64,000 bases of DNA from Sarcomyxa edulis (taxonomy: Eukaryota; Basidiomycota; Agaricomycetes; Agaricales; Mycenaceae), in assembly GCA_009761415.1 (NCBI GenBank), contig QUOL01000007.1, positions 1,612,001-1,676,000 of the forward strand, given 5' to 3'. The stretch's first letter is position 1. The number at the start of each line of letters is the position of its first letter. The notes below the pieces were generated by a model. That model was not told the DNA's origin. It ran no database searches and worked only from the letters and a program-made list of their open reading frames with translations. Of this stretch, positions 25,154 through 36,775 are shown piece after piece. A program made the position numbers and the translations under genes.

Positions 25154-26167
25154 ATGGCTCCCCGTAATGTAACGACCGCTGTCGTAGCTGAGGATCCTCA
25201 GACATACGAGGATTTACACGTGCATTCTGTTTACGATGAAATAGCACCGCACTTTTCATCTACTCGGTACAAGGTGAGCACTCTAGGTTATCGACCAGTT
25301 TACAACATACCGATCTCTTGTTCATCTCAGCCATGGCCCATCATCGCCGACTTCTTGTCCAATCTCTCAACAGGCTGGGTGGGACTAGATTCTGGGACAG
25401 GTAACGGAAAATATCTTCCACTTCCTTTGGACCGACCAGGAAGTGTGTGGACCATCGGACTGGATCGAAGCCGCAACTTGTTAGAGATCGCAAAAAGTGC
25501 AGGTGGACCCGGGGCTTCCAGAGAAGTAGTTTGGGGAGATGTCTTGGGAAACAGTTGGAGGGGTGGATCATTCGTGCGTTGATTCGAAGTGTAGAAGTAT
25601 GTAGATTGCTTATGCTTTTTATTCTAGGACTATGCCATATCGATAGCGACCATCCACCATCTCGCCACGCAGGATCGCCGGAAAGCAGCTATACAGGTAG
25701 GTTACAATATATCGTTTCAACCGCAGTGTACTGAAGCTCTGGTTTGTTAGCGTCTACTTCAATGTGTATCACCCCAGCACGGACGCATTCTAGTATATGT
25801 ATGGGCCATCGAACAAGACGCACTCTCCAAACGAAATATCCCGACAGAAGAGGGTCAGATCTCGGAGAATAACTTGGGAAAAGATGTCTTTGTGCCTTGG
25901 GTGCTATCGAAACCAAGTGGCGGAAAGGCGAATGCATCTATCGATGAAAGCCAACAGGACCCCCAGGTTTTCAATCGTTACTATCATATGTTTGCTGAGG
26001 GAGAGCTCGCTGGGCTCGCGTCGGATGCGGTGAAGGATCTGGGGCTTGAGCTTGGTCCATGTGAGAGGGACTCAGTCACAACGACGAGACGGAGAGGTGT
26101 AGAGATCGTGCAGAATGGATGGGAAAGGTCAAATTATTATGTCGAACTGAGATGTTGGGAACGATAG
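25154..26167 (+). CDS. TRM9: tRNA (uracil-5-)-methyltransferase, Trm9/ALKBH8-like
   Basis: SAM-dependent methyltransferase predicted to complete mcm5U at the tRNA wobble position. VHSVYDEIAPHFSSTRYKPW is the Trm9 N-terminal signature, reconstructed across the first splice. Motif I reads GLDSGTGNGKYL, where the usual aspartate-rich loop is conserved in spacing. IGLDRSRNLLEIA, FDYAISIATIHHLAT and the C-terminal FNRYYHMFAEGELAGL complete the match. The first exon is 25154-25273, and the stop ends at 26167. Trm112, the usual partner, is not in the window. Confidence 0.92.
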
Positions 26168-26260
26168 CATTCTTCGATGGGAGCATTAGGGAATCACCCA
26201 AAAGCAATGTAGATTTTTCAAAAGATGACAGAACAAACATCAGACAGGAAGAAGGCCACA

Positions 26261-27089
26261 TCACTCGCTCGCAGCCATGACTGGAAAGATACAGAAAGTT
26301 AGTCCTGTTACAAGTACCAAGATGTTGGAAAAGCTACGCACTAGCGTTGATCAAGTCACCTCCGTTTTCCTTCAGTGCCCGGACAGCCTTGGCGCGTGAG
26401 CAGTTCACCTGTGAGAGAAGATCAGTGAGCTGGAGGGGTTGCAAGGCGCTCAGACGTGTACGGACCTGGCTCATGACCATATCGATATCCTTCTGTTCAA
26501 TACCTGTCTCGTCCACTGGCTCATCCTCATCTGGTGCTTCAAGGTCGGGAATATCATCATCATCGTCGTCATCTCCACCAACACCAGAATCCTCGAGGTT
26601 AGCGGCACCACCTCCACCGGAAGCGAGTTGCTGAGCAGCGGAAAGTTGGGCCTGAGAGTTCATGTCTTCGATCTGTTCCACCGTCTCAATTAATCTTTCT
26701 GGACAGTTGATATGTTTTACACGTCTACACACCTTGGCCTCGCCGAACACGATGTAGCAATCACTGTTAGGCGATTTGTAGACATCAGGAGATGCGAGAA
26801 CGAACAAAACCTGCATCCATAGATAAGTTCACAAGTGCCAATCTGAGAGTCGCGTGAAGCTAGCGCGTACGTTCTTGGGTCTTCGGAGGGTAACACGGGT
26901 GATGTTAGGAACCTTCTTCAAGCCCAAACCGAGGAGAGCCTTCCTCGCTTTTCTCTCCGAACGCGACTGGATTTTGTCAAGAGCGGCGGCGGATGTGGGA
27001 TCCTCCTCGTGGTCGTGTTCGTGGTCGTGCTCATGATCATGGTCATGCTCAGAGTGGTCGGAGTGAACTTCCTCGATAGTGGCAGACAT
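26261..27089 (-). CDS. EGD2: nascent polypeptide-associated complex subunit alpha
   Basis: Ribosome-associated chaperone subunit that pairs with NAC-beta. The NAC core reads [40 protein letters not shown] and [17 protein letters not shown]. It is followed by an acidic Asp/Glu/Gly linker and the C-terminal UBA domain ([28 protein letters not shown]-stop). Introns fall after GEAK, after VMSQ and before IMAASE. The N-terminus carries an unusual His/Asp/Glu-alternating run of about 20 residues. The start is at 27089. Confidence 0.95.
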
Positions 27090-27515
27090 CTACTCAAGTT
27101 GGTCAGTGCAAGGTCATCTGGAACGGTATTTGTGAATCCATCGATTTCATTGACATCCATAGGGAATGCATGGGTTGGGTGGATGGTATAGGTACATAAA
27201 GCGACTCTCACCTTGATAAAATGGGTCCCGAAGTTATTATACGAGCTCGCTGGGTGGAACGATGAGCTCGGGTGATTTTGTTTGCTACACACGTCGGAAT
27301 ACAATAGGCACAAAGTGGCGCAACTCACTAGCCGACGCACTTGCCGATCACGGATTGCCTCAGATTCATACCACTTTCAGTCCTCCGAGTGTCTCTTTCC
27401 TACGAGTCCCTTGGTGCCAGCGCATCGACGGCCTTCAGAGGTATACTACTGACGGTCAAAATAGTCGGGAGCGCGAACCTATTAGTATCAGTGCTGTTCT
27501 TCATCCCGGACCACC
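27090..27515. other. divergent intergenic region, NAC-alpha and TSC1
   Basis: About 425 bp of upstream DNA for both genes. A leader intron for either gene is possible, but I could not settle one. Short open frames here have no supported splice partners. Confidence 0.4.
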
Positions 27516-30441
27516 ATGCCTGCCGCGCTTGCTCTCCAAATGCGCGCACTCCTAGAAGACGCGCAAGGGGCCTTGCCATTACCCGATCTTCTAGTACTCG
27601 TCGACGAATTTGTTTTGCAATGCAGCTCTTCGCCCGAACCCGAAGTACTGCTTTCAGCATTCGAGCAGGAGCTCGAGACCATAAACCGTGAAGTCATCGA
27701 CCATTCGTCCGTGTATCAAACAGAAGTCTTTCTAGCTGTCCTATACCATCTCCGTCCAGTCCTTCCATCCATCTCCATAATATCTTCTTGGTTCGATCTA
27801 GTCCTACGACCTGCGTTGCGAGAACCCAGGCTCCCTACTGCTGCAGTCAATCACGCCAAGGAATGCATCATTTCTGCATTGCAAAAGAACAACGACGTCT
27901 ATGCGGAGAAGGTGAATGAGTTTCGTAGGCGCCTTTTGGACTTGTATCTACTAGACGCTTACAACGAAGGATCGGGCGATGACGTTCTTGAATGGGCAGA
28001 ACTGGATCAGGATCAGCGAGATAAGAGGACACTCTGGAAACACAATCTCGAGGACATTTTGTTGACGTATGGAAAAGAACGGCCGGAAGTAAGCTCCGAC
28101 TGCTCTTGTTAAACAACACTACACCGTTAATAACATGATACAGGACCTAATGACCGAAATATACCTCCATTTCCAAACACCGTCCTCTCGTCTCCAATTA
28201 TTAATTCTACTCAACCTATATACCTCGTGTCCATCTTTCCAAGCCTCATCTCCTGTCTTGGCGACTCATGATCTCATGTCCAGTCTGCTAACATCTCTGC
28301 TGTTAGACAGCTCTTCGACCGTCTGCACCATTGGCCTGACTTTGATGATCAAATTGCTTCCCATCTTTGCTGTTCATGCATGCAACGAGCTTAGACATAT
28401 GTTACCCACTCTATTGGCTATTTTGGCGCGGGTGATGTGTTGGAAGGAAAGACCTTCTTCCATCCCTCCCGACTCTCTGGACGAAGTCTCCGATGCAGTA
28501 ATAGAAGAGGAACTAGAGACAGAAAACCGTCGTATTCTTCAGGTTAGATCCAATTTGGATTGGCAGCCCCTAGAAGTGACCTTCACTGCGACGGCGTCCT
28601 CGGCTCCTTCCCCGCGACAGTATTTCTCCGTCTTATATTACCTCTTCCCGTGCAACGTCCTTCGCTTCCTACGAAACCCGGTAAAACACCTACAAAATCA
28701 TGGTCTGGAGACGCCATATACTGTGGATTGGGCGGAGGCCTTGGACGAAGATCAGATTCGGAGCACAAGCGGGGTAAGCTCCGAGAAGTATTCGAGACAT
28801 TGCCACTGACTGGTCTCACAATGCAGGCTCTACTGAGGGGCCATATGTGCCATCCATTGATTGTCTGGCGTGACTCAACCGCTGAATTAGAACAGGTCGA
28901 TCTATGGGCTCACTACGATGTCGCCCAGATCGCATCGGAGTCTGCATTACTCGATGGACGGAACGTTGCTCTGGCTCTTGCGGAGAGACATAAGCTCCCA
29001 GAAACGAAGCCAAAACCCCCTCCGAGCAGCGATGCTTCTTCTACCGTCGACGATGGAGGAGCGACACCAAGTTCTAGATCACATCCCATAGACCTTTCCT
29101 CTGGGCGGGCACAAGTGTCACTCCAGGACATGATCGCCACGTCTGTGGCTCTCAAATCAAATCTAAACCTGGAGGTTGTCAATCCTACGACTTCCTGGCC
29201 GCCAGCGCTATTTCGGACGATTAGCACGTCGCCGTACAAAGGAGACATCCAACTCCCGAACGAGGATGATTCAGCATCTATGCGAAGTCAGAACGAAATG
29301 CCCTCCCATATTGCTCAAGCTATATCGGGGTTGCAGCGAGAAGCACTTCTTCTGCGAAACGAGCTGAATTTTGAGCTTTGGCTTTCCCGAGAGAACGTCA
29401 AGCACGTAGGTCGGCTCTATCAAGACCGCATACTGTCGAAAAACGCGGAAGCAGAACGACAGGGCTTGGTAAGTCTCTATCGCTTTGCATTGTCCGCAAG
29501 TATTTGACGGTGGCATACAGTACAACAAGCTCCGCAAGTATAGGGCGCAGGTGATTGGCCTGGAAAATGAACTTCGAGAACACAAAGCACGGGCATCGTC
29601 AGCCAAAGATAAGTATTCCGATTGGAATACAGAACTACAGAAGAAGTTGCGAGAGTTTCGGGAAGAGAAAAAATCTTGGATATCGGAAGCGGCCACTTTA
29701 CGCACCGCAGAGAAGGAGGCCAGGGTGCGTACCACAATCAAAGTCATTCGAGTCGCCCGACTGACCACCTCAGGTGATTTATAGGCTCTTTCTGCTGCAC
29801 AAGGGAGACTGCTGGCAGACGCAGCCATGGAAGTTTTCCGGCTTCAGACCCAAAAGAAAGAGACGCAACCCAAAATTGATCGATTACGTGACTACGAGAA
29901 ACAGATTGAACAACATTTGAAGATGCAACGCGTATGGTACGCATACTTGTATCCTTGATTTTTTCTTTCTTGTGCTTAGGCATCCCCATAGGGACGAAGA
30001 CTTCCGGAAGTTCAATGAGAGAGCGGACGAGATGGAACTCATGAGGAGCGAGTACAAGAAAATGGAGATGCGACTTGAGAGCTATGAGAAGACCCAAGTT
30101 GAACTAGAGGATGACGCACGGTACGTTACGCTCACAGTCCATCGGACTGAAGCTGACTCTCGATATTTAGAGGTTATCGAAGGCAGATACAAGCATTGGA
30201 AGCGCGTCTAACTGCGGCCAACCGAAAAGCTACGACCACCCAGAATCCCGGGGCAGAGATTGCTGCATTCGCGGCTGAAAAGGCAACTTTGAACAAAGCC
30301 AACGCGAAACTGCGAGAAGATAATGCAGACCTTCGAGACGAGATCGAAGAGATGACTGCTATGGTGGAGGTTTTGAAAGGACAGATCACTGGAAGGAAAG
30401 GGTTGGTTTCGGCCAGGGCAAGTCCTATCTTGTATGTATAG
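27516..30441 (+). CDS. TSC1: tuberous sclerosis 1 / hamartin homologue
   Basis: Likely scaffold subunit of the TSC complex, which restrains Rheb and TORC1. The N-terminal 450 residues form a HEAT-like helical domain, with VYQTEVFLAVLYHLRPVLPS and LQLLILLNLYTSCPSFQ and the linked DLMTEIYLHFQTPSSR typical of fungal Tsc1. A low-complexity middle (KPKPPPSSDASSTVDDGG) follows. The last 350 residues are an extended coiled coil (LYNKLRKYRAQVIGLENELR to RDEIEEMTAMVEVLKG), the TSC2-binding part in known homologues. Exon 1 is 27516-28088, exon 2 is 28144-28773, and about five more follow; the stop is TAG at 30439-30441. TSC2 is not in the window. Confidence 0.85.
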
Positions 30442-30532
30442 CGCTAGGCTGTAATAGTAGTACGTATAGTATGTGTATAACTTTCTGATGAGCCACGGCG
30501 ATGGAAGGTAGTTGCAGCCGCAATTCCCAAAA

Positions 30533-30752
30533 CACTGTGGGAACGATTTGCACTTAATATGAGTGCAAATGCACTTATCGGGCAATCTTGACACTTAAAT
30601 GAAGTGTCATTCTTGAAAGTGTTTTTGGTCCGAAATTTGACGCATTTGGATGCAGTGCATTTTTCGCACTCAGCCGCCGTGCACTTGGATCGAGTGTTTT
30701 TTTACACACTCCCTGATAATGCACTTCGTATAAGTGCTACCTGGTAGGACCT
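30533..30752. repeat. left terminal and subterminal palindrome array
   Basis: It includes GCACTTAATATGAGTGC (30550-30566), CACTTAAATGAAGTG, GCACTTGGATCGAGTG and GCACTTCGTATAAGTGC. Units are separated by 10-40 bp of variable sequence. Confidence 0.75.
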
Positions 30753-32403
30753 GGCATAATTAGACTATCTATCGATACCTCTCAACAATTCCAGCTTACC
30801 TAGCCGCTATCATTGGCTATCGCACACATCGAGTCGCGTCTTCGACGCGTTCTATCCAGGCGATGCTCGATCTTCTCACTGTAGTGCCAACGGTAACCCA
30901 AGGTGGATGCTCCAGCTTTCATGGTGCGTCAAGATCGCCTCTCGCAGCTTGCCATCATAGGTCGGGATATAAAATCCAGGTCGAACGGCATACCAAGATC
31001 AGGGATTTGCGGTGCATGACTCCGCTGAAATTTTTGTACGTCTAGCCACTTTTAATCTCGTACGGACCCTCTCAACCTGTATATCTGAACGTCAAGAACT
31101 ACTTATGCCTTGCCAGATACACAGCAGGGGGGTTTTAAGTTTCTACCTACCCACATTGTTGATCTGGCTATTCCTCTCCTTCCACGCCAATATTCGACAC
31201 ACAATGACCGGGCGATGAAAGCTCCCTGTGCCCTTCGTGCTAAACCTTAGATCTCGACACTCTTTGCATGCCCTCTTGGTATCCTTCTGAGCCGTCGACC
31301 TCTCGATTGCCGCCGGACCTTAGTACCGACATCTCCATTGCATTCTTTGCTGTGACCACTACTCCGGGCTCTCCTTGTCGATACCGACTTTATGCGACTT
31401 CGCCTCACCTCACCTCATGTGCTCGCAGACTCGCAGGATATTAGGGGAGGACGGCGAGGTCAGGGTCTGACTCCAGGAAGGTCGGAGGATACACGGTATC
31501 ACGGTCACGCGAATCGCGATCTCTGCATATATACTGTCGACCACAATTGACAAGGCTTGCATACCTAATATCATCCTCTTCCGACGTCGTTATCCAGAAT
31601 GCCTTTGCCTTTCGATCTTCTTTATCAGCTGTAGTACGCCGTACAACACTCACCCACGATGCGATGTTATAGCCTGACCGGCCACTGTTGTCCAAACTCT
31701 AGATATGCCCGTACACCATCTCCTGATCTCATTACTCAAGGGGGAGTCTCTTGATACTGTCTGCACGCTCTACTTCTGTCATTGAGAAACGCGTCTGCAC
31801 TGCTTAGTGCGGCACTGCTGTCTAGAAGAGATTTCTGTGAGCTCTAGTCTACAATGTCGGAGGATTCAGGGAGACTACTGAGAAAAATTACCCTAGCAAG
31901 TTGCTCAGGGGGATGTATAGTGTTATATAGATCTATGCGTGCGTGGACCCAAAGCTCGAGCTTCGAAGACGTTCGGACTCTGAAGACGCGATCGAGGATT
32001 GAGCGGAGTTTGAAATGACCTCATACCTTGTTACCCTCATGTGCGCGGGGTGTCGTCTGGGCTCCTGCTTCCGCCTCTCTCTTAACTTGCTCAGCTTTCA
32101 GATACATATCAATGGGATCCTATCTGTGATCTCTATTCTCTTTTTCCAGAGGAGCAAGCTCAAAATTGACCCGGCAACAGCCCAGATACAAAATTTTCCG
32201 ATAATTTCGCAATAGGGCCATATACCAGGTGTAGTTATCGTCCTTTCACGCGTTAAACACACTAATTATGATATATAATGATTCAGTGTATTAGATACGA
32301 GCTGAAATACGCGTCAAGATATAGTTTCACGGAGGATGATGCACTTTAGGATGCTAGTACGTACTTGTTCTATATATTTGCGCTGGACTCATTCAATATT
32401 CAT

Positions 32404-32978
32404 TGTTCTAGAATGTTACAGCTTCAAGAACCCTTCCCACATTACACCAGAGCAGTCCCCGACAATCCCGCTCCCAAGGTTTATGTTCCTGCTGAAGCTT
32501 TTTCGAGAAGTGGTACTACCACTGGTAGATCGGACATCTCACTCTACATGGTGCGTTATTGAGCTCTCTAAGACTCTATACCCTCATTTGTGACTTCGTT
32601 TCCCTTCCCCTGATGCCCTTCCTCCCTGGGTATCAGTCCTCTCGAGTACTCGTCATGGAGCACTCGTCCGGAGTCGTCCCGGTTGAACTCTTGCATACGG
32701 TCGTCTTGGCCGGAGATACTCCAACTCGGATTTACGCTATCGGTCATCGTACAGTTGCTTTGTCGACGATAAGTACCCTTTCGTTCTCAGTCCTTGACTT
32801 CTCCATTCACATCTCAATTTTCTCGTTCGATAGACGTCTCAACTTTCCTCGCTCGAAGGACAAGCTTCTCAGGCCCGATGTTTGCTCGCTGAACATCTTT
32901 GGTCAAAGATTCATCACTTCTGGAGTGGCGAGATCATCTCACGCGGGTGGATCTAGGTGGATAGATACCTCACTGTAG
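32404..32978 (+). pseudogene. possible coding fragment inside the CACTA-like element
   Basis: An open stretch (AVPDNPAPKVYVPAEAFSRS to DISLYM) joins in frame across a GTGCGT-CAG intron (32551-32636) to SSRVLVMEHSSGVVPVELLH and TPTRIYAIGHRTVALSTIS. The phase-consistent splice and sensible protein composition suggest a captured or decayed gene. No family recognised, and no clear start or stop. Confidence 0.3.
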
Positions 32979-33035
32979 TGTCAGTAGTAATGCGGCGGGT
33001 GCGCCGCGAGAAATAGAACCCATTTATCCACTCCA

Positions 33036-33279
33036 TACAAGTGTCTTTTGCACCGCTTATAAGTGTTTTCATCACTCGATACAAGTGCATAAAACTCTCC
33101 TATAAAGTGTGCTGAACACTTCATTTGAGTGTTTAAAAAGGCCGAAGCAGTGTTTTTTGCACTTCATACGAGTGCTTTTTTGCACTTAATCCAAGTGTAT
33201 CACACTTCATGCAAGTGTTTTTCGCACTTCATCTAAGTGTTTCACGCACTTATATTGAGTGCAAATCGTTCCTACAGTG
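33036..33279. repeat. right terminal and subterminal palindrome array
   Basis: At least eight units, denser than on the left: GCACTTCATACGAGTGC, GCACTTAATCCAAGTG, CACTTCATGCAAGTG, GCACTTCATCTAAGTG and GCACTTATATTGAGTGC. Together they run to the CACTG terminus. Confidence 0.78.
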
Positions 33280-33295
33280 AAAAAGGCAGGAATTC

Positions 33296-33306
33296 GAATG
33301 TTCTCG
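33296..33306 (+). promoter_or_regulatory. imperfect heat-shock element, HSP90 promoter
   Basis: GAATGTTCTCG contains GAA-nn-TTC, with the third repeat degenerate (GCA). It starts 17 bp from the end of the CACTA-like element. Confidence 0.5.
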
Positions 33307-33346
33307 CACAAAGCACCGCCACCGAAAAAGTAGCCGAATTCATGTC

Positions 33347-33359
33347 GAACATTCTCGAA
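33347..33359 (+). promoter_or_regulatory. perfect three-unit heat-shock element
   Basis: GAACATTCTCGAA is GAA-nn-TTC-nn-GAA, the consensus site for heat-shock factor trimers. It lies 160 bp before the HSP90 ATG. Confidence 0.8.
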
Positions 33360-33459
33360 AAAAAGTCTACGCGCGTTAAAAGACGAGAAGGTTTCGATCC
33401 AACCTCGTTGCTTTTCTTCCCCACTTTTCACATCCCATACCCATAATCCTACCTTTCAG

Positions 33460-33512
33460 GTCAGTATTTTCTTCTATAGATTGCGAGTAATCGCGTTCTT
33501 ATATCTATACAG
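33460..33512 (+). other. 5'UTR intron of HSP90
   Basis: CAG/GTCAGT donor at 33460 and CTATACAG acceptor at 33512. It leaves a leader of six bases between the splice and the ATG at 33519. Confidence 0.65.
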
Positions 33513-33518
33513 ATCAAA

Positions 33519-36028
33519 ATGGCTACAGAAAGCTTTGGATTCCAGGCCGAGATCAGCCAGTTGCTTGACTTGATCATCAGTATGTCGCTACTCTCTTCTT
33601 GTTGGACCTGTTCAATCTGACGTATCGCTGCAGACACGTTCTACTCCAACAAGGAAATTTTCCTTCGTGAATTGATCTCCAACGGCTCTGATGCCCTCGA
33701 TAAAATTCGTTATGCCTCCCTCACCGACCCTACGGTTTTGGACTCGGAGAAGGAACTTTACATCCGCATCGTCCCCGACAAGCAGAACAAGATCCTCTCC
33801 ATCCGTGATACCGGTGTTGGTATGACCAAGGCCGACATGGTTAACAACCTCGGAACAATCGCCAAGTCTGGCACAAAAGTGCGTTTTCAACTTGGTTTCT
33901 TTTCGTCTTGCATAGATCGCTGACCATTATCCACTTGTTCTTAGGGCTTCATGGAGGCTCTCTCATCCGGTGCCGATATCTCTATGATCGGTCAATTCGG
34001 TGTTGGTTTCTACTCTGCGTACCTCGTTGCCGAGCGTGTCGAAGTCATCTCGAAACATAACGACGATGAGCAGTATATCTGGGAATCTGCTGCCGGCGGA
34101 ACCTTCACCATCACCCCCGACACTATCAACCCTCCTCTAGGACGCGGTACTGAGATCCGTCTCCACCTCAAGGAGGATCAGCTCGAATACTTGGAGGAGA
34201 AGAAGATCAAGGAGATCGTCAAGAAGCACTCCGAGTTCATCTCTTACCCCATTCAGCTTGCCGTCACCAAGGAGGTCGAGAAGGTGCGCTTCTCTTGTGG
34301 TACAATCGTGATGTCCTTTCATTGATAATTTATTTTTCCAGGAAGTCGAAGATGATGAGGAAGAGGAGGTCAAGGAGGATGAGGAGAAGCCCAAGATCGA
34401 AGAGGTCGACGATGAGGAAGACAAACCCAAAGAGAAGAAGACCAAGAAGGTCAAGGAGCAGGAGACAACGAACGAGGAGTTGAACAAGACGAAGCCTATC
34501 TGGACCCGTAACCCATCGGATATCACACCTGAGGAGTACGGTGCATTCTACAAGAGTTTGACCAACGATTGGGAGGACCACCTTGCCGTCAAGCACTTCT
34601 CCGTCGAGGGTCAACTTGAGTTCAAGGCCATCCTTTACATTCCTAAACGGTACGTTCATTAATTAGTATCTTGACATCCTCGTCTGACGGTCATTCTAGT
34701 GCTCCCTTCGATCTCTTCGAGTCGAAGAAGAAGCGTAACAACATCAAGCTCTACGTCCGTCGCGTCTTCATCATGGACGATTGTGAGGACCTCATCCCCG
34801 AGTACCTCAACTTCGTCAAGGGTATCGTCGACTCTGAGGATCTTCCCCTCAACATCTCCCGTGAAACCCTCCAACAAAACAAGATCCTTAAGGTCATCCG
34901 CAAGAACATCGTCAAGAAGTGCATGGACCTCATCAGCGAGATCGCTGAGGACAAGGACAACTTCCAGAAGTTCTACGAGGCCTTCGGCAAGAACTTGAAG
35001 CTCGGTATCCACGAGGATGCTCAGAACCGTAGCAAGCTCGCTGAGTTCCTCCGCTTCTTCTCTACCAAGTCGACCGAGGAGCAAGTCTCCCTCAAGGGTA
35101 CGTTTCTTCTAGTCTCTTCGATGTGCTCTTAATAATCAATCAATTCCACTCTACAGACTACATCACTCGTATGCCCGAGGCACAAAAGTCGATCTACTAC
35201 CTCACCGGTGAATCGCTTGCTTCCGTCCGTGATTCCCCCTTCCTTGAGGTTCTCAAGAAGAAGGGCTTCGAAGTTCTTCTCCTTGTCGACCCCATCGACG
35301 AGTACGCCATCACGCAGCTCAAGGAATTCGATGGCAAGAAGCTTATCTGTGTCTCGAAGGAGGGTCTCGAGCTTGAGGAGACTGAGGAGGAGAAGAAGGA
35401 GCGTGAGGAGGAGACCGCCGCTTTCACCGAGCTATGCACCGTCGTGAAAGAGGCTCTCGGCGATAAGGTTGAGAAGGTTATCGTCTCGAACCGTATCAAC
35501 GACTCCCCATGTGTCCTCGTCACTGGCCAGTTCGGTTGGTCATCGAACATGGTAAGCCGCTTTTTTTATGATAACCTTGTTTCGGTTGCTGACCGTATCT
35601 TCTGAACATTAGGAACGTATCATGAAAGCACAAGCTCTCCGTGACTCGTCCATGTCTTCGTACATGGCGTCCAAGAAGACCCTCGAGCTCAACCCACACA
35701 ACCCCATCATCAAGGAGCTCAAGCGGAAGGTCGCCGAGGACAAGGCCGACAAGTCCGTCCGTGACTTGACCTACCTACTTTTCGAGACTGCTCTCCTTAC
35801 CTCTGGATTCGCTCTTGACGAGCCTACTTCGTTCGCCAAGCGTATCCACCGTATGATCTCGTGAGTACTTTCAGTTCTTCTTCACTTGACATCGTATTTA
35901 CTTTTCTTCTTCTTAGCCTTGGTCTTGACGTCGATGAGGAGGAGGAGTCCGCACCTGCTGAGACGAGCGATGAGGCACCTCCACCATTGGAGGCCGCTTC
36001 CACCTCTGCTATGGAGGAGATTGACTAA
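33519..36028 (+). CDS. HSP90: cytosolic heat-shock protein Hsp90
   Basis: Complete Hsp90 of roughly 700 aa in about seven exons. The N-terminal GHKL ATPase domain shows [40 protein letters not shown] and [21 protein letters not shown] charged acidic linker follows ([20 protein letters not shown]). The middle domain has [20 protein letters not shown] and the ATP gamma-phosphate contact region [12 protein letters not shown]. The C-terminal dimerisation domain ends MEEID, where the usual TPR-binding end is MEEVD. Codon use is strongly biased toward C-ending codons, as expected for high expression. The promoter has heat-shock elements and a leader intron. A transposon abuts the promoter. Confidence 0.98.
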
Positions 36029-36775
36029 ACGATTTTCTGCTGTCGGGTTTTCTGCTTTTCGTTTTCCATTTTTGTATCATCTAGTTTCCCTTGCTCGCAT
36101 TTTACTATCTGTCAACAACTCGTAGTGCACGTATAAAATAAAGTCCATTGTTTTCACTCTTATGAGGCCTGTAACGTCGAACGACCACATGCCAATGCCA
36201 ATGCCAATGTGTGACTCGGATGCATGAGAGGTTGAGGCGATGACTCTCCATTTAGAACAGTGACTCCTGCTTCTGCTTTTATTATTGTAGCACCTCGTCG
36301 AGTCAAGCTGTACCTCTAACATCTATCGCCATCTGCCCATCATAACGCCATTGTCTTCCTCATATCAAGAGGTGTATACGATCATCGCGGGGATGTACCT
36401 CAAGGTTGCGAGGTGGGTCTGTCCGCTCCTGTTCGGCCTCGATTAGCGGGAGCACATGCGTACAGGTCCATATATAGGTGCTGCTAGGTGTCTAAAAGAG
36501 GAGATCAATGGAGAGATTAGAAGAGAAGACAATGGGAGATTGTGAGAACGCGTCGAGTCAGTTGCCAAAGTGGGATTCACTGCGGCCAAGTCGCGTCTCT
36601 CCTCTTCCCATTCTCTTTTAATCAGCTTCTCCCATTGTCTCCTCTTTAATGGTCAATCTTTCCCCTTGATTATCTCTTCATCATACATATAATAACGACC
36701 AACAACTCCATTGTATTCTTATTATCCATCTCTCGGTCCAACTTCACCCACAAACACTCGATCTCCTCCAAACAA
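36029..36775. other. HSP90 3' flank and upstream region of the next gene
   Basis: It includes three tandem GCCAAT units near 36191-36210 and a pair of loosely inverted purine-rich tracts (GACAATGGGAGA about 36528, TCTCCCATTGTC about 36627). A TATA-like CCATATATAGG sits near 36469. No gene seen. Confidence 0.45.

Larger units (their letters stand above)
30533..33279. mobile_element. CACTA-like (EnSpm/CMC) DNA transposon, no intact transposase
   Basis: Inverted termini begin CACTGTGGGAACGATTTGC on the left (30533) and CACTGTAGGAACGATTTGC on the inverted right (33279); 31 of the first 34 bases agree. The flanking bases are AAAA and AAAAA, compatible with a 3-bp AAA target duplication, though the homopolymer makes this ambiguous. 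Arrays of about 17-bp palindromes (GCACTT-spacer-AAGTGC) fill the first 230 and last 240 bp, as in CACTA elements with subterminal repeats. The 2.2 kb interior has only short frames and no recognisable transposase, so it is probably non-autonomous. It sits between TSC1 and HSP90. Confidence 0.75.

Noticed and set aside
30533..30760. Palindrome array considered as a CRISPR-like repeat-spacer array
   Set aside because: The units are imperfect palindromes of varying spacing, mirrored at the other end of a 2.7 kb element in a eukaryotic genome, which fits transposon subterminal repeats.
32015..32215. Cysteine-containing frame in the CACTA-like element considered as a transposase remnant
   Set aside because: Too short, with no acidic catalytic motif or zinc-finger spacing.
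34137..35084. Long minus-strand open frames inside HSP90
   Set aside because: They arise from strong codon bias on the coding strand and give low-complexity Leu/Ser/Asp strings.
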